Shown here piece by piece: positions 41,455 to 49,756 of a stretch of DNA of 64,000 nucleotides; within the stretch, counting starts at the first letter, position 1; the number at the start of each line of letters is the position of its first letter. Both the position numbers and the translations under genes were made by a program. This DNA comes from Roseivirga ehrenbergii (GTDB taxonomy: Bacteria > Bacteroidota > Bacteroidia > Cytophagales > Cyclobacteriaceae), in the NCBI RefSeq assembly GCF_001593005.1, contig NZ_LQZQ01000051.1, positions 124,001 to 188,000 of the forward strand, read 5' to 3'. The notes under the pieces are model-generated. The model worked only from the letters and a program-made list of their open reading frames with translations, did no database searches and was not told where the DNA came from.

Positions 41455-42138
41455 ATGAGAATATACATCAAAGATAAGCCCCTTCGAATCAAACGCCCGG
41501 AGGAAGTTAAGGATCATTCGAAATTCGACCTTGTAATCAATGTGGATGATATTATTCTGAATGAGAAAGCATTTAGGGGTAATATGTTGATCACCAACGC
41601 TTCTCAGGGAATGATAAAATCGTTACTTTTTATTTTGCACCATAGCAAATTAAAGGGCTTTAAGTCTGTAACCCTTATTACTCCAGAATACGAAGAAACC
41701 GTCAATTTAATCAAAGCGAAGTTTAAGATCATTAAAGCGGCTGGTGGGGTAGTAGAGAAGGACAATAAAGTGCTAATGATTCACCGGCTCGGCATGTGGG
41801 ATTTCCCAAAAGGTAAAATCGAAGGGAAGGAAAGCGTTCAAGAGGGTGCGAAGAGAGAAGTAGAGGAAGAGTGTAACGTTAAGGTGCAGGTGAAGGAACA
41901 GATATGTGTTACTTGGCATACGTATGTGCGTGGTGGAAAGGATATTCTAAAGAAAACCAGTTGGTTTTTGATGGATAACCTTGACGACTCTAAAATGAAA
42001 CCTCAAGTGGATGAAGATATTGATGAAGTGAAATGGATGAACTCTAACGAGGTAAACGTGGCACTTTACCACACTTATCGTTCAATTCAACACGTTTATA
42101 AAAAGTATAAGAAAAAGAGAAAGAAGAAAGTCGTTTAA
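41455..42138 (+). CDS. NUDIX hydrolase with N-terminal extension
   Basis: A 227-residue protein with a Nudix domain in its C-terminal half (about 90-215). The Nudix box reads GKIEGKESVQEGAKREVEEE followed by CNV, matching Gx5Ex7REUxEExGU apart from the last Gly. The first 90 residues (RIYIKDKPLRIKRPEEVKDH) are a separate alpha/beta region found with Bacteroidota Nudix proteins. It hydrolyses a nucleoside diphosphate linked to X; the substrate is unknown. A basic Lys-rich tail (YKKYKKKRKKKVV) may bind nucleic acid. It converges with coaD with 4-nt overlap. Confidence 0.92.
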   Translation: MRIYIKDKPLRIKRPEEVKDHSKFDLVINVDDIILNEKAFRGNMLITNASQGMIKSLLFILHHSKLKGFKSVTLITPEYEETVNLIKAKFKIIKAAGGVVEKDNKVLMIHRLGMWDFPKGKIEGKESVQEGAKREVEEECNVKVQVKEQICVTWHTYVRGGKDILKKTSWFLMDNLDDSKMKPQVDEDIDEVKWMNSNEVNVALYHTYRSIQHVYKKYKKKRKKKVV

Positions 42139-42590
42139 AGCTCGTAAGGCAGGAACTCTTGAACATCGCCTCCATAACGATGCACTTCTCTGATAATGGT
42201 AGAACTGACCGATGATAGCTCGGGTGAAGTAATTAAAAATACCGTTTCGAGTTCATCGTTTAGATGCCTATTTACCTGAGAAATACTGTTTTCGTACTCA
42301 AAATCTGTTGTATTTCGTAACCCTCTTATTAGGTATTTAGCGCCCATTTTATTTGCGAGGGTGGCTGTAAGCTCATTATAAACAACTACTTTTACCCTTG
42401 GAACATTGACAAACGTGGTTTCAATTTTTTTCACCATAAAATCAATATCGAAATATCGATTTTGCTTGGCGGTATTGTAGCCAATCGCAATAACCACTTC
42501 GTCAAACAGCCCTAAAGACCTCATTACAATATCATGATGTCCTTTTGTGAAAGGATCGAATGAACCTGGGAAAATAGCGATGCGCTTCAT
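42135..42590 (-). CDS. coaD: Phosphopantetheine adenylyltransferase
   Basis: A 151-residue nucleotidyltransferase of the HxGH family. The N-terminal IAIFPGSFDPFTKGHHDIVM has the T-x-G-H form used by CoaD, and the C-terminal SSVSSTIIREVHRYGGDVQE has the second ATP motif. YLIRGLRNTTDFEYENSISQ is the CoaD-specific segment. It makes dephospho-CoA from 4'-phosphopantetheine and ATP. Its start is 15 bp downstream of the DUF3822 stop, an arrangement common in Bacteroidota. Confidence 0.96.
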   Translation of the reverse strand: MKRIAIFPGSFDPFTKGHHDIVMRSLGLFDEVVIAIGYNTAKQNRYFDIDFMVKKIETTFVNVPRVKVVVYNELTATLANKMGAKYLIRGLRNTTDFEYENSISQVNRHLNDELETVFLITSPELSSVSSTIIREVHRYGGDVQEFLPYEL

Positions 42591-42605
42591 AGCAGCGGGT
42601 ATTGG

Positions 42606-43478
42606 TTATGAATTGGTGTCTGAGAAGCTTCCGAAAATTTCTATGTGTTCGTAAAGCTCAATTTCATCAAACTGATGACTCATTTTAAATTGAGTAGATC
42701 TTTTACCCAAGCTAAGGTTTTTAAAGTATTTTTTCAGCAGCGGTTCTAAGCTTTTTATTCTGTCTTTAACACCCCATAGCGTTATTGGGGTGTCCTGGCC
42801 TTCTTGACTAAATTGCTGAATTGACATCAAAATTAATTTAGGCATCTGCTTTAGGTCGCCAATTTTGAATTGGTTATAAATCATCAACTTTTGCCCATTA
42901 AAACCAGCAAGCATTAAGTTGTCCGAATTACAATTGAGGTATAAGGCTGGTTTAGCAACTTTAAGCAATTGCTTTTCTATACTCTTTAAAAAGGTAGAAC
43001 CTTCATGAAAAACATGGATACTGGCCTTTTTATATTTAGAGAAGAACCAGTCTTGAATGGCAGCAGGGTAACCAAAAACATATGTAGCGGCCAATGACTT
43101 GTGTTGCTGTATAGCGTAATTGTCTAAATCAGGATTGCTATCGGTATTCAGGCGTATGTAATTGTATGCTGAATCTTCATCGAATAGGAAGCTAGGTACC
43201 AAACAGAACTGATTATTCCTGATATGAATATGTATAGTAGGCCAAAAACCAGCAGGTACTAACTCATGCTGATCGTGTAGCTTATCGAGAAATTCAATCG
43301 GGGAAGATGAAATAAGGTGATTTTCGAAAAGCAGAAGCTTCTGCTTTTGTTCATCAAATACTATGATTTGACAGTCGTGCTCACCAATAAAAAACGAAAG
43401 ACGACATTGATCAATATGATCAATGTCCATTCTTTCGTCTTTAATTTTTATGAGTTCTTGGTTTTTAAAAGTACTCAC
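42606..43478 (-). CDS. DUF3822 family protein
   Basis: A 290-residue protein with GTG start at 43478 (next ATG at 43430). It resembles the DUF3822 family found beside coaD in Bacteroidota. Features are RLSFFIGEHDCQIIVFDEQK, LVPSFLFDEDSAYNYIRLNT, a conserved VFGYPAAIQDWFFSKYKKAS and LYLNCNSDNLMLAGFNGQKL. The fold is likely ASKHA/actin-like, but this cannot be shown here. Function is unknown. The genes 43491-44069, DUF3822 and coaD are closely spaced and likely one operon. Confidence 0.87.
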   Translation of the reverse strand: MSTFKNQELIKIKDERMDIDHIDQCRLSFFIGEHDCQIIVFDEQKQKLLLFENHLISSSPIEFLDKLHDQHELVPAGFWPTIHIHIRNNQFCLVPSFLFDEDSAYNYIRLNTDSNPDLDNYAIQQHKSLAATYVFGYPAAIQDWFFSKYKKASIHVFHEGSTFLKSIEKQLLKVAKPALYLNCNSDNLMLAGFNGQKLMIYNQFKIGDLKQMPKLILMSIQQFSQEGQDTPITLWGVKDRIKSLEPLLKKYFKNLSLGKRSTQFKMSHQFDEIELYEHIEIFGSFSDTNS

Positions 43479-43490
43479 TATAATGATTTA

Positions 43491-44069
43491 CTACCAGTTA
43501 CCTGAAGTGGTGATTTCAGTTCTAGAACCGAAACGTAAAGGTCTTCTGTTTTTAATTTCGTGATCCTCTGTTCTTGTTCTGTCGAAAGGATAAGTGTCAA
43601 CTACCTCAATGTAATCTACATTAACACCTGAACGAACGGAATCTTTGGCGTAAAGCGAAAAGAACTTGTCTGGTGCATGTGGTAACCTTGGTAGGTTCAT
43701 TGGGTTGAAGTTTGGCATTTTAAACAATGAATCTTTCACTGTTCTAAAACCTAATGTGTCATAAGTAAAGGTAGAAATTTCTTCTCCATAGGCTTGAGGG
43801 GTAATGGTTTCAGTTCTTTGAATCAACCAGATTTTTCCACTATCTACATAAGAAATTAATTTCTCCCAAGTATCGGCATAGTCACCGTAAGTCACTTGAT
43901 AAGCAATTTGTGCATCACGAATGAGTTCAAGTTTGGCTTTCACCGAATTTTCTACTCTTTCAATCTCTTTTGCTTTCTGAATGGTTGAGTTAATACTGTC
44001 ATAAAGGAAGTAGCCAAATGCGATGGCTCCAATGAATATGACTACAGTAAGGATTTTAGTTAGGCTCAT
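43491..44069 (-). CDS. Conserved membrane-anchored protein upstream of DUF3822, unknown
   Basis: A 192-residue protein with one N-terminal membrane helix (ILTVVIFIGAIAFGYFLYDS) and a coiled-coil-like stretch (IQKAKEIERVENSVKAKLEL) containing IRDAQIAYQVTYGDYADTWE, a pattern resembling type IV pilin-like/pseudopilin N-terminal helices. The rest is a soluble domain with WLIQRTETITPQAYGEEI, probably periplasmic. I do not recognise a named family. It is the first gene of the DUF3822-coaD group with 12 bp spacing. Confidence 0.75.
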   Translation of the reverse strand: MSLTKILTVVIFIGAIAFGYFLYDSINSTIQKAKEIERVENSVKAKLELIRDAQIAYQVTYGDYADTWEKLISYVDSGKIWLIQRTETITPQAYGEEISTFTYDTLGFRTVKDSLFKMPNFNPMNLPRLPHAPDKFFSLYAKDSVRSGVNVDYIEVVDTYPFDRTRTEDHEIKNRRPLRFGSRTEITTSGNW

Positions 44070-44148
44070 TTTTTAAGGTTGATCTTTTTGCGAAAATAAC
44101 TATTTTATTAGGTAACTGAAATAAATCGAACTGCTATTTTATGCAATT

Positions 44149-44325
44149 CTAACGAAATTTGAAATAGCCAGTCTGATTTAAAAGGCTTTCGAAACTAGTA
44201 ATATTTTGAATAAGATGGTGCAAGGGAGCGTTAGGGATTTGTTTTATTTTTTCAAAGGGTTTAAAATCGGTTTGAGCGATAACCTGAGAATAGGCTTCTA
44301 TTTGAGTTTTAGGGCTTTTTTTAAC
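44149..44325 (-). pseudogene. Remnant of a NUDIX hydrolase 3' end (duplicate of the 46090-46581 gene)
   Basis: Reading the minus strand from 44325 to 44149, 58 codons and a stop translate to a sequence collinear with the end of the intact NUDIX gene at 46090. Shared landmarks include QVIAQTDFKPFEKIKQIPNA against QIITQVEFRSFEEIQQLPKA, and HLIQNITSFESLLNQTGYF against HYVIQNMSSFESLLSRTGYM. Roughly half of the residues agree. The frame is open but an upstream stop and the missing Nudix box show it is only a 3' fragment. The TlpA-type gene sits between the fragment and the intact gene. The rest of 44070-44449 contains nothing else I can support. Confidence 0.85.
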
Positions 44326-44449
44326 TTTTTATATTAGTTCACGGTTGAGAATATTTTTTTTTCGATTTGAATATTCAATCGGCTATTTGGGTTTTGAATT
44401 GAGCCTTGTTGAATTTTAAAACGAGGCTTATGTCCAAGAATTTCTAGTA

Positions 44450-46030
44450 CTAATTGCTTGAAGTGTTGAGAGCATTCATCAACTGTGCTTTTAGAAGTTC
44501 TGATTCACTTGGTCTTGGAGCATCCTTATTTACCAAACGTCCTTGGGTATCGTAAATCATGTAGCGCGGAATAAATTGAATTTCTAAATCGTCCATTTGC
44601 AATGAATTATCTGCGTTCATAATGCGGTAATTGGTGCTTCCTTCTAACTCTAGTTTTTTTAATGCCTTTTGCCATGGTTCTTCTGTGCGGTCTGTAGAAA
44701 GGTAGAGGTAGACGATATTCTCGTTGTTCATTTCTTTCTGGAATTTCTTAGAACTAGGCATTTCAGCAATACAAGGGGCGCACCAGCTGGCCCAATAATC
44801 TACATAGATCACTTTTCCTTTATTGGTCGAAATGAATTCATTCAGTGTTCCAGTCTTTCCGCTGTTATCTACTAATTGAACATCGTCATCAATTTCAAAC
44901 TTGACATTATACTTCTTTACAAAGTCATTAAATAGCACAGTGTCTTGATAATCATTTTTGAATTTGGTGAGGTATTTAAGCCTTGTTTCAATGTTGAAAT
45001 CCCCAGTCTCAGAAAGTATTTTGTCTAAGTTTTTATACTGAAGAAGTTTTCTTTCTGTGGGACTGAACGCTTTAGATGCTTGAATAGAATCGTATGAGGT
45101 AGCGTAGTCTCTTATACTGCTAGCACTACCTCTACCTCTCATTTCAAGCTTCGGAAGAGGGTAGAGTCGCTTGGCTTTTTCTTCAATGAATTTTTGGTAA
45201 CCCCCTGAAACGAGAAGAGAATCGTTTCTAATCGCAAGCACTGGGTGATCTTTTTCTAAATCTTTTAAAATTTGATAGAGCTCTCCAAAAGCTTCACCCT
45301 CGGGTTTCTTGGTTATACTGGTCAATCCATTGGTAAGTTTCCAGTATAGATCACTAAGTATGGCATTCTGATGTTGTTCTGTTATTAGGTTACTTTTTCT
45401 GAAAGAGGTAATTAGTTTAACGTCTTCGATTAGCTCGTTTATCAAAATTTCGCCAATCTTGTTTTTGTAATTTTTAACAAACTTTGTGTAATCAATAGTT
45501 CTGTCGTTAAGTTCATAGTACTTTTTATCAATCAATATAGGGTGGCTAAAGACAAGTAAAGCTGGCATGTCATCATGATAAACAGAATCTCGCTGATGTA
45601 GACTGAAGTTTGTGATCTCCGGGTTTTCCCTTCGATTAATGATTTTGGCTATTGGCTTCTTCCCCTCATAGTCAAAAACTACGGTGTCCCCCTTCTGAAA
45701 ATAATAGGTGAGTTCATCTTGGGACTTGTAGGTAAGTTTAACTTCGAATAAATCACGCTTAGTGTTTATGATTACGGTATCGGATGTAGCATTAACTTCA
45801 AATTTGTAGCGCGTTGGAATAAATTGATCATTTATAGTTGCAATCTGATGCGGGTGACTTATGGCAGTGACACTATCGAAAGTAGGAAAAGTGTATCTCG
45901 CATGCGATTGAGGGTTTTTGAAAATCAAAACCACCTGATCTGGCAATTGAGGCAGGTCTACGAGTTTTTCTTTATTGTCACTACAGGCCAAAGTGGATAT
46001 TAAGATCAGTAAAACGAGGTGCTTATTCAT
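44450..46030 (-). CDS. TlpA-like thioredoxin-fold lipoprotein
   Basis: A 526-residue lipoprotein: MNKHLVLLILISTLACSDNK has a lipobox LAC. A long N-terminal region (about 20-375) of beta-rich and helical, unrecognised sequence is followed by a thioredoxin domain with the active site YWASWCAPCIAEMPSSKKFQ and the cis-Pro region IQFIPRYMIYDTQGRLVNKD. TlpA-type proteins reduce or oxidise disulfides in exported proteins. The large extra domain is typical of Bacteroidota versions; its role is unknown. It is bracketed by NUDIX sequences on both sides (44149-44325 and 46090-46581). Confidence 0.9.
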   Translation of the reverse strand: MNKHLVLLILISTLACSDNKEKLVDLPQLPDQVVLIFKNPQSHARYTFPTFDSVTAISHPHQIATINDQFIPTRYKFEVNATSDTVIINTKRDLFEVKLTYKSQDELTYYFQKGDTVVFDYEGKKPIAKIINRRENPEITNFSLHQRDSVYHDDMPALLVFSHPILIDKKYYELNDRTIDYTKFVKNYKNKIGEILINELIEDVKLITSFRKSNLITEQHQNAILSDLYWKLTNGLTSITKKPEGEAFGELYQILKDLEKDHPVLAIRNDSLLVSGGYQKFIEEKAKRLYPLPKLEMRGRGSASSIRDYATSYDSIQASKAFSPTERKLLQYKNLDKILSETGDFNIETRLKYLTKFKNDYQDTVLFNDFVKKYNVKFEIDDDVQLVDNSGKTGTLNEFISTNKGKVIYVDYWASWCAPCIAEMPSSKKFQKEMNNENIVYLYLSTDRTEEPWQKALKKLELEGSTNYRIMNADNSLQMDDLEIQFIPRYMIYDTQGRLVNKDAPRPSESELLKAQLMNALNTSSN

Positions 46031-46089
46031 AACATGTGGTTTATTCTATAAATATATAGAAATATCACATTTATAAACTAACATTTTAG

Positions 46090-46581
46090 TTATTTATTTT
46101 TCATATAACCAGTCCTACTTAAAAGACTCTCAAAGCTGCTCATGTTTTGAATCACATAATGCAAATGTGCTTTTGGGAGTTGTTGTATTTCTTCAAAGGA
46201 TCTAAACTCGACTTGTGTGATGATTTGTGCATTGGCCTCCATTTCTGGGTCAGTGCCTTTTTTGAGTTTTCCACCCGTTATTCTTACTTCAAAAAATAAT
46301 TCAATGCCGTGTAGTGGCGGATCGAGGTATTCATGCACAAAAAGGAATCTCTCCACTTCAATCTCCAAATGGGTTTCTTCTATAAACTCACGTTTTAATG
46401 CTTCATGAGCACTTTCTCCATATTCCATACCTCCGCCCGGTGGCGCCCATAAAGAGCCACCTTTTCCCAAAGCAGTATGATGAACCATCAACAGACCTTC
46501 TTCGGTAATGCAGATGCCGCAAACCCGAACCCGAAGTTTTTCGCCATAATTAGATTTGATTTTGGATTCCAGTGAGTCCAT
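46090..46581 (-). CDS. NUDIX hydrolase
   Basis: A 163-residue compact Nudix protein. The Nudix box is GGGMEYGESAHEALKREFIE followed by ETHLEIE, with GSLWAPPGGG just before it. The N-terminus has LRVRVCGICITEEGLLMVHH. It should hydrolyse a small nucleotide-containing substrate of unknown identity. Its 3' part was duplicated to 44149-44325. It is divergent from the thioesterase gene; the +7-side promoter of the latter lies at 46597-46604. Confidence 0.93.
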   Translation of the reverse strand: MDSLESKIKSNYGEKLRVRVCGICITEEGLLMVHHTALGKGGSLWAPPGGGMEYGESAHEALKREFIEETHLEIEVERFLFVHEYLDPPLHGIELFFEVRITGGKLKKGTDPEMEANAQIITQVEFRSFEEIQQLPKAHLHYVIQNMSSFESLLSRTGYMKNK

Positions 46582-46596
46582 AAGTAGGAGATACGA

Positions 46597-46604
46597 TATA
46601 TTTG
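46597..46604 (+). promoter_or_regulatory. -7 promoter element of the PaaI-type thioesterase gene
   Basis: TATATTTG is an exact -7 motif. The candidate TTG start at 46602 lies inside it, so the ATG at 46620 is preferred. Confidence 0.6.
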
Positions 46605-46619
46605 TCCAAAATTGAAAAG

Positions 46620-47075
46620 ATGATAAAGGTATTGAATCCCAACTTTAAATCAAGAATCGAGAAATTCCTCGAAAGACAATATTTTATGAAGCTGGTAGGC
46701 TTTGATTTGAATGTGATTGAAGCGGGAACTACGGAAGGTTGGTTGACTTTAAAACAAGAGCATCAGCAGCAAACGGGTTTGGTGCATGGAGGCGTTACGG
46801 CTACTGTGGCCGATATTGTTGCGGGTTTTGCCGCTTATACGGTGGTGCCGGAAGATCACCACGTAGTGACGGGAGAGATTAAAATCTCCTATTTTTCTAA
46901 AGGTAAAGGAGACCGACTTCATGCCATTGGCAAAGTGATTAAACAAGGTAGAAAGCTGAACTTCTGTGAAGCCGAAGTGTGGTGCTTGGGTGGAGAGAAA
47001 AGAACATTGATTGCAAAAGCCACCACTACCATGGCTACTATTTTCCCTGAAGACATCTCACCCGCTAAAAAATAA
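46620..47075 (+). CDS. PaaI/hotdog-fold thioesterase family protein
   Basis: About 151 residues from the ATG at 46620. The hotdog signature is QQTGLVHGGVTATVADIVAG, with the HGG(x)T/A turn that carries the active site in PaaI-type acyl-CoA thioesterases. The later strands VVTGEIKISYFSKGKG and GRKLNFCEAEVWCLG complete the fold. It probably cleaves an acyl-CoA. It precedes the RecD-like helicase by 3 bp, so the two are in one transcription unit although their functions seem unrelated. Confidence 0.9.
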   Translation: MIKVLNPNFKSRIEKFLERQYFMKLVGFDLNVIEAGTTEGWLTLKQEHQQQTGLVHGGVTATVADIVAGFAAYTVVPEDHHVVTGEIKISYFSKGKGDRLHAIGKVIKQGRKLNFCEAEVWCLGGEKRTLIAKATTTMATIFPEDISPAKK

Positions 47076-47078
47076 GCA

Positions 47079-48479
47079 TTGGCAAAACCTTCAGAAATAT
47101 TATTGAGCAAATTCCCTTTTGAACCCACTTCTGGCCAAAAGGAGCTTTTCCGTATGTTCGATAAATTTCTTTTGGACAAAGATTTAGTAAAGCCTACCCT
47201 GACCATTCGGGGTTATGCTGGAACGGGGAAAACCACTGTGATTGGAGCGGTGGTCAATATGCTTCCCTTCTTCAATATGAAGTATGTGTTGATGGCGCCA
47301 ACTGGGCGTGCCGCCAAAGTGATGTCTTCTTATTCCAAACGCACGGCTTTTACGATCCACAAAAAGATCTTCCAACAAACAGAAGAGCCGGGGGGAAGTC
47401 TTCGTTTTTCGCGTCAGAAGAATTACCACACGAATACACTCTTTATTGTGGATGAAGCTTCAATGCTTTCCGACCAATCGGACTATGGCACAAAAGGGCT
47501 GTTGACCGAGTTGATGGACTACGTGTTTGAAAAGGAGGGGAACAGACTTTTGCTGATTGGTGATGTGGCGCAGCTTCCGCCAGTAGGCAGTGCTGAAAGC
47601 CCAGCTTTGGAAGCCTCATACCTGAAACACAATTTCAAAACCGATAACTTTTCCATAGAGCTTACCGAAGTAATGCGGCAGGAGGAATCTTCTGGGATAC
47701 TATATAATGCTACGCAACTCAGGAAAGAACTTAGCAAAGAGAAGTTTGATATTAAGTTTACCACAGGTCAGTTTAAAGATATTTTTAAAATGACGGGTGA
47801 AAGGTTGGAAGATGGTCTTCGCTATGCCTACGATAAATATGGAACCGAGAATACGGTGATTGTTTGTCGGTCGAATAAAAATGCGGTGCAGTACAATCAA
47901 TACATCCGCAGGGCGATTCAATATAGAGAAGACGAATTGGAGGCTGGAGATATATTGATGATTGTCCGGAACAACTATCACTATTTACCAGAGAATACGC
48001 CTGGTGGTTTTTTAGCGAATGGAGATTTTGTGGAGGTGATGAAAATAGTTCGGTTTGAAGATGTTTACGGATTGCGTTTTGCTACGCTGAACCTCCGATT
48101 ACTCGATTACCCAGATCATGAGCCTTTCGAGGCCAAAGTAATTTTAGACACCCTTTATACGCCAGAAGCCTCATTGCCAAGTGCAGATCAAAAGAAACTT
48201 TACGAGCAAGTGGTTGAAGATTATGCGGATGTAGAATCGAAAGGGGAGCGGATAAAATTGATCAAGAAGGATCCTTATCTGAATGCTTTACAAGTGAAAT
48301 TCGCTTATGCGCTTACCTGCCATAAATCCCAAGGCGGGCAATGGGAGGCAGTTTTTGTAGATCAAGGTTACCTCAATGAAGAAATGATCGATCAAGATTA
48401 TTTACGCTGGCTGTATACAGCCGTTACCCGTGCCTCAAAAGAGCTTTTTCTTGTTAATTTTCATCAGAAATTCTTCTGA
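47079..48479 (+). CDS. RecD-like/Dda-type DNA helicase (SF1B)
   Basis: A 466-residue ATPase starting with TTG; the next ATG would cut off the FEPTSGQKELFRMF Q-motif, so TTG is favoured. Motif I RGYAGTGKTTVIGAVV, motif Ia MAPTGRAAKVMSS, motif II LFIVDEASML, motif III GDVAQLPPVGSAESP and the C-terminal LTCHKSQGGQWEAVFVDQGY and YTAVTRAS are seen. Such helicases unwind DNA 5'-3'. It lies 3 bp after the thioesterase gene and is followed by the double-palindrome hairpin at 48510-48568. Confidence 0.9.
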   Translation: MAKPSEILLSKFPFEPTSGQKELFRMFDKFLLDKDLVKPTLTIRGYAGTGKTTVIGAVVNMLPFFNMKYVLMAPTGRAAKVMSSYSKRTAFTIHKKIFQQTEEPGGSLRFSRQKNYHTNTLFIVDEASMLSDQSDYGTKGLLTELMDYVFEKEGNRLLLIGDVAQLPPVGSAESPALEASYLKHNFKTDNFSIELTEVMRQEESSGILYNATQLRKELSKEKFDIKFTTGQFKDIFKMTGERLEDGLRYAYDKYGTENTVIVCRSNKNAVQYNQYIRRAIQYREDELEAGDILMIVRNNYHYLPENTPGGFLANGDFVEVMKIVRFEDVYGLRFATLNLRLLDYPDHEPFEAKVILDTLYTPEASLPSADQKKLYEQVVEDYADVESKGERIKLIKKDPYLNALQVKFAYALTCHKSQGGQWEAVFVDQGYLNEEMIDQDYLRWLYTAVTRASKELFLVNFHQKFF

Positions 48480-48509
48480 TTACTTCTTTAACCGCAATAC
48501 TTGTATAGT

Positions 48510-48568
48510 CTTTTTGGTGAATCAATTCACCGATAGTTATGACTTTTGGTGAATTGATTCACCAAAAG
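48510..48568. terminator. Long hairpin made of two self-palindromic arms; probable bidirectional terminator
   Basis: The arm at 48512-48531 (TTTTGGTGAATCAATTCACC) and the arm at 48548-48567 are exact 20-bp reverse complements around a 16-nt loop. Each arm also contains its own palindrome, GGTGAATnnATTCACC, at 48516-48531 and 48548-48563. It sits between convergent genes and could terminate both, but lacks a long T-run. Paired 16-bp dyads are also the form of a repressor operator. Confidence 0.6.
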
Positions 48569-48585
48569 TTAAGTTTATGCTGCTC

Positions 48586-48963
48586 TTAAAGACTATTCTT
48601 CACCCCTAAAACCAAAAACAACCAACCCATAATAAAGCCCAAGCCTCCAATTGGAGTGATAGCGCCCAACCACGTAACATTGGTCAATGATAAGGTATAG
48701 AGCGAACCACTAAAAATGAATATGCCCGCTACAAAGCAGATGGCAGCATAGCCAAAGTAATTGCTTTGGTAATTGATCATTAACATGCCTAAAAGGAAAA
48801 GTGCCAAAGTGTGATAAAACTGATATTTCACGCCAGTTTCAAAAGTATCCATTCGATTGTTGGCAGTTAATGTACTTTCCAAACCATGCGCACCAAAAGC
48901 GCCAATGGCTACGGATAACATTCCAAATATTCCAGCTAAAATTAAAACAGTTTTTGCGCTCAT
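48586..48963 (-). CDS. DUF423 family membrane protein
   Basis: About 125 residues from the ATG at 48963, where the family start AKTVLILAGIFGMLSVAIGA begins; a longer frame from 49032 is not supported. Four helices are apparent (for instance FYHTLALFLLGMLMI and GAITPIGGLGFIMGWLFLVL), with the AFGAHGLE motif of DUF423 near residue 23-30. The function of this family is unknown. The start overlaps the yggS stop by 1 nt (TAATG), indicating translational coupling. Confidence 0.93.
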   Translation of the reverse strand: MSAKTVLILAGIFGMLSVAIGAFGAHGLESTLTANNRMDTFETGVKYQFYHTLALFLLGMLMINYQSNYFGYAAICFVAGIFIFSGSLYTLSLTNVTWLGAITPIGGLGFIMGWLFLVLGVKNSL

Positions 48964-49640
48964 TATTGATTGTAGTTTCGTCCTCCAAAAATAGCAGACC
49001 CAATCCTTACCATAGTGCTGCCTGCTTGGCAAGCCACTTGGTAATCATTAGTCATGCCCATTGATAATTCCTTCATTTCTAAATTTTCGGAATGAATTTC
49101 ATTTTTGATTTGATCGAAAAGTGTTTTCAATCCAGTAAACTCATTCTTTACTCTTTGCATGTCATCAGTATTGGTGGCCATGCCCATGAGTCCAACAACT
49201 TTGATGTGCTTTAAATCTTGAAAAGCTTCAGATTTTAAGAAGTCAAGCAATTCTTCTTCTGAAAAACCAAACTTACTTTCTTCCTTAGCAATAAATACTT
49301 GCAGTAAACAAGGAATAATGCGCTCGTTTTTCTCTGCTTGCTTATTTATTTCCTTTAAAAGTCTCTCGCTGTCTACGGCATGAATGAGGTGTACAAAAGG
49401 TGCAATGTACTTTACTTTATTTCGCTGTAAGTGGCCAATCATGTGCCACTGAATGTCTTTCGGCAGCGCTTCTGCTTTTTCTGTAAGTTCCTGAACCTTA
49501 TTCTCGCCAAATGCACGTTGCCCAGTTGCGTAAGCCTGTAACAAATCTTCCTTGGGCTTAGTCTTACTCACTGCAATCAATTGAGCACCGAATGGTTTTA
49601 GAATTTCGCGGTATTTTTTTATGTTGTTTTCTACACTCAT
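48963..49640 (-). CDS. YggS/PLPBP family pyridoxal phosphate homeostasis protein
   Basis: A 225-residue TIM-barrel PLP-binding protein. The PLP lysine is in LIAVSKTKPKEDLLQAYATG. QRAFGENKVQELTEKAEALP, QWHMIGHLQRNKVKY and SMGMTNDYQVA are the family landmarks. It has no enzymatic reaction known but keeps free PLP in balance. It is co-translated with the DUF423 gene. Confidence 0.96.
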   Translation of the reverse strand: MSVENNIKKYREILKPFGAQLIAVSKTKPKEDLLQAYATGQRAFGENKVQELTEKAEALPKDIQWHMIGHLQRNKVKYIAPFVHLIHAVDSERLLKEINKQAEKNERIIPCLLQVFIAKEESKFGFSEEELLDFLKSEAFQDLKHIKVVGLMGMATNTDDMQRVKNEFTGLKTLFDQIKNEIHSENLEMKELSMGMTNDYQVACQAGSTMVRIGSAIFGGRNYNQ

Positions 49641-49663
49641 TTGAGTTGCCTTAATTTCAGTAG

Positions 49664-49681
49664 TACTTTTGTTTATATTTG
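49664..49681 (+). promoter_or_regulatory. Two adjacent -7-type promoter elements upstream of the GH3 gene
   Basis: TACTTTTG (49664-49671) and TATATTTG (49674-49681) are both exact TAnnTTTG matches, 10 bp apart. They face the GH3 gene 76 bp downstream. Which is used is unknown. Confidence 0.5.
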
Positions 49682-49756
49682 AAACGCTCAGTAGGTTCCA
49701 AAGTTAGAATAAATTCGCTTTGAAAGGGGCTTACCGACCACATGAAAATTGATTGA

